Origin: Candidatus Tectimicrobiota bacterium
Lineage (GTDB): Bacteria > JACPSX01
NCBI GenBank assembly: GCA_016193065.1
Contig: JACPSX010000234.1
Span: 1 to 8,319, forward strand
DNA length: 8,319 nucleotides
Direction of reading: 5' to 3'
Shown: positions 5,554 through 8,319 of the stretch, in pieces
Layout of the letters: each line of letters begins with the position of its first letter
How positions within the stretch are numbered: position 1 is the stretch's first letter
Notes under the pieces: generated by a model
Database searches by the model: none
Told to the model about the DNA's origin: nothing
What the model saw: the letters and a program-made list of their open reading frames with translations, nothing else
Position numbers and translations under genes: made by a program

Positions 5554-6870
5554 GTGAGCGAGACCACAGAAATCCTCATCCAGATTGCCGCCATCATCGC
5601 CACCTTCATCTACGGGTTCAGGACCAAGCTGCCCGTGGGGATCACCATGATCCTCAGCTCTCTGGTCGTGGCCCTGGTGGCGGGGTTCGGAATTCCCCTC
5701 CAGCACGTCGTGGAGGGGTCTTTTTACTTCCTGGAGCTCATGTCCTGGCTGATCACCGGCATGGTCTTCATCAAGGTCATGGAGGCCACGGGAGCCCTCG
5801 ACGCGATCACCCGCTACCTCATGTACAAGTTTTACGCCTACCCGAGCCTTCTCCTGTGCGCGCTGGCGGTGATCGTCATGTTTCCGGCCATGATCACCGG
5901 GTCCACTCCGGTTGCAGTGCTCTCCACCGGGGTGCTGGTGGCCCCCATGCTTCTGCGCATGGGGATCCCGAAGCTGGAGACGGCCGCGATCATCGGTATG
6001 ACCGCCCTCCTGGGACAGAGCGCCCCGCCGGTCAACGTGATGATCATGATCATCGCCACCAGTACCTTCATGCCCTATGAGGGATTCATGATTCCCCTGG
6101 CGCTCACCACTTTTCCCCTGGCTTTCTTCTCGGCCATCTACCTGGGCCGCAAGTACGTGTCCTCGCAGGAACTGAGGAAGCTGGTTGATGTGGATGTGGA
6201 GGAAAAGCGATTTCCCGCCGGCTGGAAAATGCTTGTTTTGTTTCTGCCTCTGATCGTCCTTACGGTCTTGATGGTGCTCCCCCTCACGTTCCCCTTCGCC
6301 TGGCCGGACCTCGGCCTGCCGTTGGACTTCATGCTCAGTGCTTTTGTGGGTCTTTTCACGGGCCTCAAGAGGGTGAAGTTCTCGGCCGTGTCTCTGGAAA
6401 CAGCCAGGGAATCCTTTGTTGTTATGTCTCTATTTGTAGGTATGGGTGTGTTCGTGCACATCATGTCACTTACGGGTGTCAAGGGATTCCTGGGAATGAC
6501 CGCAGTAGCCCTGCCCAAGAACCTTCTCTATCTCTCCACAGCCATTGCTCCCGCTCTTCTGGGCGGACCGATTGTTCCCTTTGGAGTCGCCGCCATCCTT
6601 GGACCGCCGATCGTCTTGGCCTTTTCGGCCCAAAACGCCGTAATTACAACGACAGGCCTCTCCTTGTTCCTTTCCCTGGGATGCCTGTTCCCGCCAACGG
6701 CCTTGAGCTCTTTGTTTGCAGCCCAGATTACGGGCGTGGAAAATTATCTTTTGGTGACGAAACGGTGCTGGTTTCCCGCCCTTGTGAATGCGATTGTTGC
6801 ATTTCTGGTCATTTACTATGCGGATGGGATAGCCCAATTTCTGGGATACTTCGGGGTGGCAGTCAAGTAG
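5554..6870 (+). CDS. TRAP DctM-like / ion-transporter-superfamily large permease
   Basis: A 438-residue, strongly hydrophobic protein with about ten to twelve predicted membrane spans in two similar halves. The first half carries TGSTPVA (115-121) and the re-entrant-type motif LLGQSAPPVN (152-161). The second half carries the matching LGGPIVPFG and FPPTALSSL (379-387). Paired Pro-Pro hairpin motifs and a charged cytoplasmic linker (about 205-225, with VDVDVEEKR) are typical of the ion-transporter superfamily, and the SGS/TGS-PP pattern fits TRAP DctM subunits (usually about 425 residues). DctM proteins use a sodium gradient with a binding protein and a DctQ subunit to import organic acids. 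Here the neighbours are a DUF6305 protein and a 57-residue membrane protein instead. GTG 5554 has AGGGA 8 nt upstream. The upstream gap 5445-5553 shows no other clear feature. Substrate unknown. Confidence 0.8.
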   Translation: MSETTEILIQIAAIIATFIYGFRTKLPVGITMILSSLVVALVAGFGIPLQHVVEGSFYFLELMSWLITGMVFIKVMEATGALDAITRYLMYKFYAYPSLLLCALAVIVMFPAMITGSTPVAVLSTGVLVAPMLLRMGIPKLETAAIIGMTALLGQSAPPVNVMIMIIATSTFMPYEGFMIPLALTTFPLAFFSAIYLGRKYVSSQELRKLVDVDVEEKRFPAGWKMLVLFLPLIVLTVLMVLPLTFPFAWPDLGLPLDFMLSAFVGLFTGLKRVKFSAVSLETARESFVVMSLFVGMGVFVHIMSLTGVKGFLGMTAVALPKNLLYLSTAIAPALLGGPIVPFGVAAILGPPIVLAFSAQNAVITTTGLSLFLSLGCLFPPTALSSLFAAQITGVENYLLVTKRCWFPALVNAIVAFLVIYYADGIAQFLGYFGVAVK

Positions 6871-6896
6871 CGTCATGGTACAGGCCGAGGTGCCCG

Positions 6897-7070
6897 ATGA
6901 CTCTTCCGTTCTGGTTTGAGCTGATCAACTGGCTTTACCGGGCAATCTATCTCTACATCGTTGTCATGATGATATGGAACATGTTCCGGGAGGGAACAAG
7001 CTTGGCGAAACAGATCGGCTACGCGCTCGTCACCGTTCCGTTCCTGCTCAGGGTACTGGGCTTGAAATAA
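6897..7070 (+). CDS. 57-residue membrane protein, possible small permease subunit
   Basis: A small ORF placed 26 nt after the permease stop, with GAGG (6887-6890) 6 nt before ATG 6897; the next gene's TTG is 13 nt beyond its stop. The reading frame stays open upstream into the permease gene, but that part is a shadow. The protein has two hydrophobic stretches, about residues 12-29 (YRAIYLYIVVMMIWNMF) and 38-54 (ending YALVTVPFLLRVLG), joined by a charged FREGTSLAKQ loop. A two-span hairpin fits. It is far smaller than DctQ (about 160-200 residues, four spans) and I do not recognise a family. Position suggests an accessory or assembly subunit of the upstream permease. Confidence 0.7.
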   Translation: MTLPFWFELINWLYRAIYLYIVVMMIWNMFREGTSLAKQIGYALVTVPFLLRVLGLK

Positions 7071-7083
7071 GAGAGGAACGCCC

Positions 7084-8319
7084 TTGGAAACCACAAGAAT
7101 TGCCACGGTGAGGCAAAGCATCTTCGTACTGATCGCGATTTACGTCATAACTGCTCTTGCCACCATCTACTTCGAGAGACAACGCATCGAGGAACCGATT
7201 GTGAAGGGGCCGGGCGTGACCAGAACGGGCCGGCTGAGCGACTATTTCCCTCCGTTGAAGAAATACCCCGCAGTGGATACGGTTCTGTATTTCCTGGAAG
7301 GGGAGGAGCCGGGAGGAACAATGGCCATTCTCGGTGGAACGCACCCCGGTGAGCCGAATGCGCTGTTGGTCGCTACCCTCTTCATAGAAAGGGCCAGAGT
7401 AAAAAAGGGTCGCTTGATCATCACCAACCGACTCAACAGATCGGGATACGACGTTACAGAACCTGGAGGAGGCTATCCACCTCGGTACCACATTGCGCAA
7501 CTCAACGGCAACAGCCGCTGGTTTCGAATGGGAGGCAGGACATTCGCTCCGTTTGTCGCCTGGCCCGATCCGACAATATACGTGCACTACCCCGAAGGTC
7601 AGTCGCTGGCCTCAGGAGAGAATCTGAATCTGAATCGCAACTACCCGGGGCGCCCAAACGGCCGGCTTCCCGAAAGGGTGGCCCACGCGTTCATTCAGCT
7701 TCTAACCAAGGAGACCGCGGCTATTGCCGTGGATGTTCACGAGGCTCCTCCGGATCGACCTCTGGTTAATGCGATCTCGGCCCACGAACGGGCCATGGAC
7801 GTAGCGGCTCTCGCCGTCATGATTTTGCAGGGTGACGGGATCGATATCCGTCTGGAAGCCTCTCCCAAGGACTTGCACGGCCTCTCGCATAGAGAATGGG
7901 GAGACTATACAAAAGCCCAGGCAATTCTGATGGAGACCCCCTCGCCCATGCACGGTCCGATCCGGGGCAAGGCGACCGAGAAGCTCCTCCTGGATGCAAA
8001 GGACGAGTTCGAGCTCCGGGCGGCTAAAATGGGGCGCGTCTTTACCTCCTACGATGAAACAGGCTGGCCCATCAGCGTGCGGGCCGCCCGCCATACGGCA
8101 ACGATCATGGAGCTGGCCAAGGCCTTCACGGAGCTCCACCCGGACCGCCCTATCGTGGTCGAGAACATGCCGTCCTACAAGGAAATCAGCGAAAACGGCA
8201 TTGGCCGTTACCTCTCGGTGGTCGATGAGCCGGAGCCCCGCTTGATGCCGGGCTGGCTGAGCTTCTTCTTCAATGAGGGGCACCCGATGTGGGGGTACGG
8301 GAGCGAGACCATTGTGAAA
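7084..8319 (+). CDS. Membrane-anchored M14/AstE-like zinc hydrolase, 3'-truncated by window edge
   Basis: An open frame of 412 codons without a stop to the window end, starting at TTG 7084 with GAGAGGA 6 nt upstream. Residues 10-28 (SIFVLIAIYVITALATIYF) form a single N-terminal membrane anchor, placing the catalytic domain outside the cytoplasm. Zinc carboxypeptidase / succinylglutamate desuccinylase landmarks are present in order: HPGE (H87 and E90, first two zinc ligands), NLNRNYPG (182-189, the substrate-binding NR pair of M14), VDVHEA with H219 (third zinc ligand), and the catalytic-type glutamate E284 in LMETPSP. The family removes C-terminal amino acids or deacylates N-acyl amino acids. 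With the nearby GGT-like and amidohydrolase enzymes it suggests degradation of an N-acylated amino acid or peptide. Family assignment is good; substrate is unknown. Confidence 0.85.
   Translation, partial: METTRIATVRQSIFVLIAIYVITALATIYFERQRIEEPIVKGPGVTRTGRLSDYFPPLKKYPAVDTVLYFLEGEEPGGTMAILGGTHPGEPNALLVATLFIERARVKKGRLIITNRLNRSGYDVTEPGGGYPPRYHIAQLNGNSRWFRMGGRTFAPFVAWPDPTIYVHYPEGQSLASGENLNLNRNYPGRPNGRLPERVAHAFIQLLTKETAAIAVDVHEAPPDRPLVNAISAHERAMDVAALAVMILQGDGIDIRLEASPKDLHGLSHREWGDYTKAQAILMETPSPMHGPIRGKATEKLLLDAKDEFELRAAKMGRVFTSYDETGWPISVRAARHTATIMELAKAFTELHPDRPIVVENMPSYKEISENGIGRYLSVVDEPEPRLMPGWLSFFFNEGHPMWGYGSETIVK

Noticed and set aside
7048-7587. Minus-strand open frames over the last gene (also 7702-8283)
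   Set aside because: The + strand frame from 7084 has a full set of M14/AstE motifs and no stop; the minus frames have no recognisable features.
1-8319. CRISPR arrays, tRNA or rRNA genes, insertion sequences
   Set aside because: No regularly spaced repeats, tRNA-like cloverleaf, rRNA stretches or transposase motifs were seen on reading both strands.

Overview
The window is a one-directional block of envelope-associated genes, all on the + strand. Base composition is about 60% G+C over most of its length. Starts are ATG, GTG or TTG, each behind a recognisable purine-rich ribosome binding site. Every protein whose N-terminus is visible has a Sec signal peptide, a membrane anchor or multiple membrane spans. 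This suggests a Gram-negative bacterium that hydrolyses amide- or peptide-like compounds outside the cytoplasm and imports the products. The taxon cannot be fixed from the sequence; Desulfobacterota or an Acidobacteriota/Aminicenantota-like lineage are guesses only.

Layout: (1) 1-994, the 3' part of an amidohydrolase-3 (YtcJ-like) gene. (2) 995-1244, the only sizeable non-coding gap. It holds a 75-bp orphan fragment of a DUF6305-type gene and a plausible sigma70 promoter. (3) 1245-2984, a secreted gamma-glutamyltransferase-family Ntn hydrolase that keeps its nucleophile but has lost the classical gamma-glutamyl-binding residues. (4) 3007-4815, a second, complete, secreted amidohydrolase paralogous to the first. 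(5) 4875-5444, a secreted DUF6305-like Rossmann-type protein, the parent family of the fragment at 1029-1103. (6) 5554-6870, an ion-transporter-superfamily permease resembling TRAP DctM subunits. (7) 6897-7070, a 57-residue membrane protein. (8) 7084-8319, the start of a membrane-anchored M14/AstE-like zinc hydrolase that runs off the window.

Two themes stand out. First, an amidohydrolase-DUF6305 pair appears to have been duplicated on either side of the GGT gene, and the upstream DUF6305 copy has been reduced to a 75-bp palindromic scrap. Second, a secreted DUF6305 protein, a large permease and a tiny membrane protein are encoded consecutively, in the arrangement expected of a three-part TRAP-like importer with non-standard parts. 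They sit among three or four extracytoplasmic hydrolases. The working model is a periplasmic amide/peptide-degradation and uptake locus of unknown substrate. Gene families and geometry are read from the sequence; the pathway is inference.
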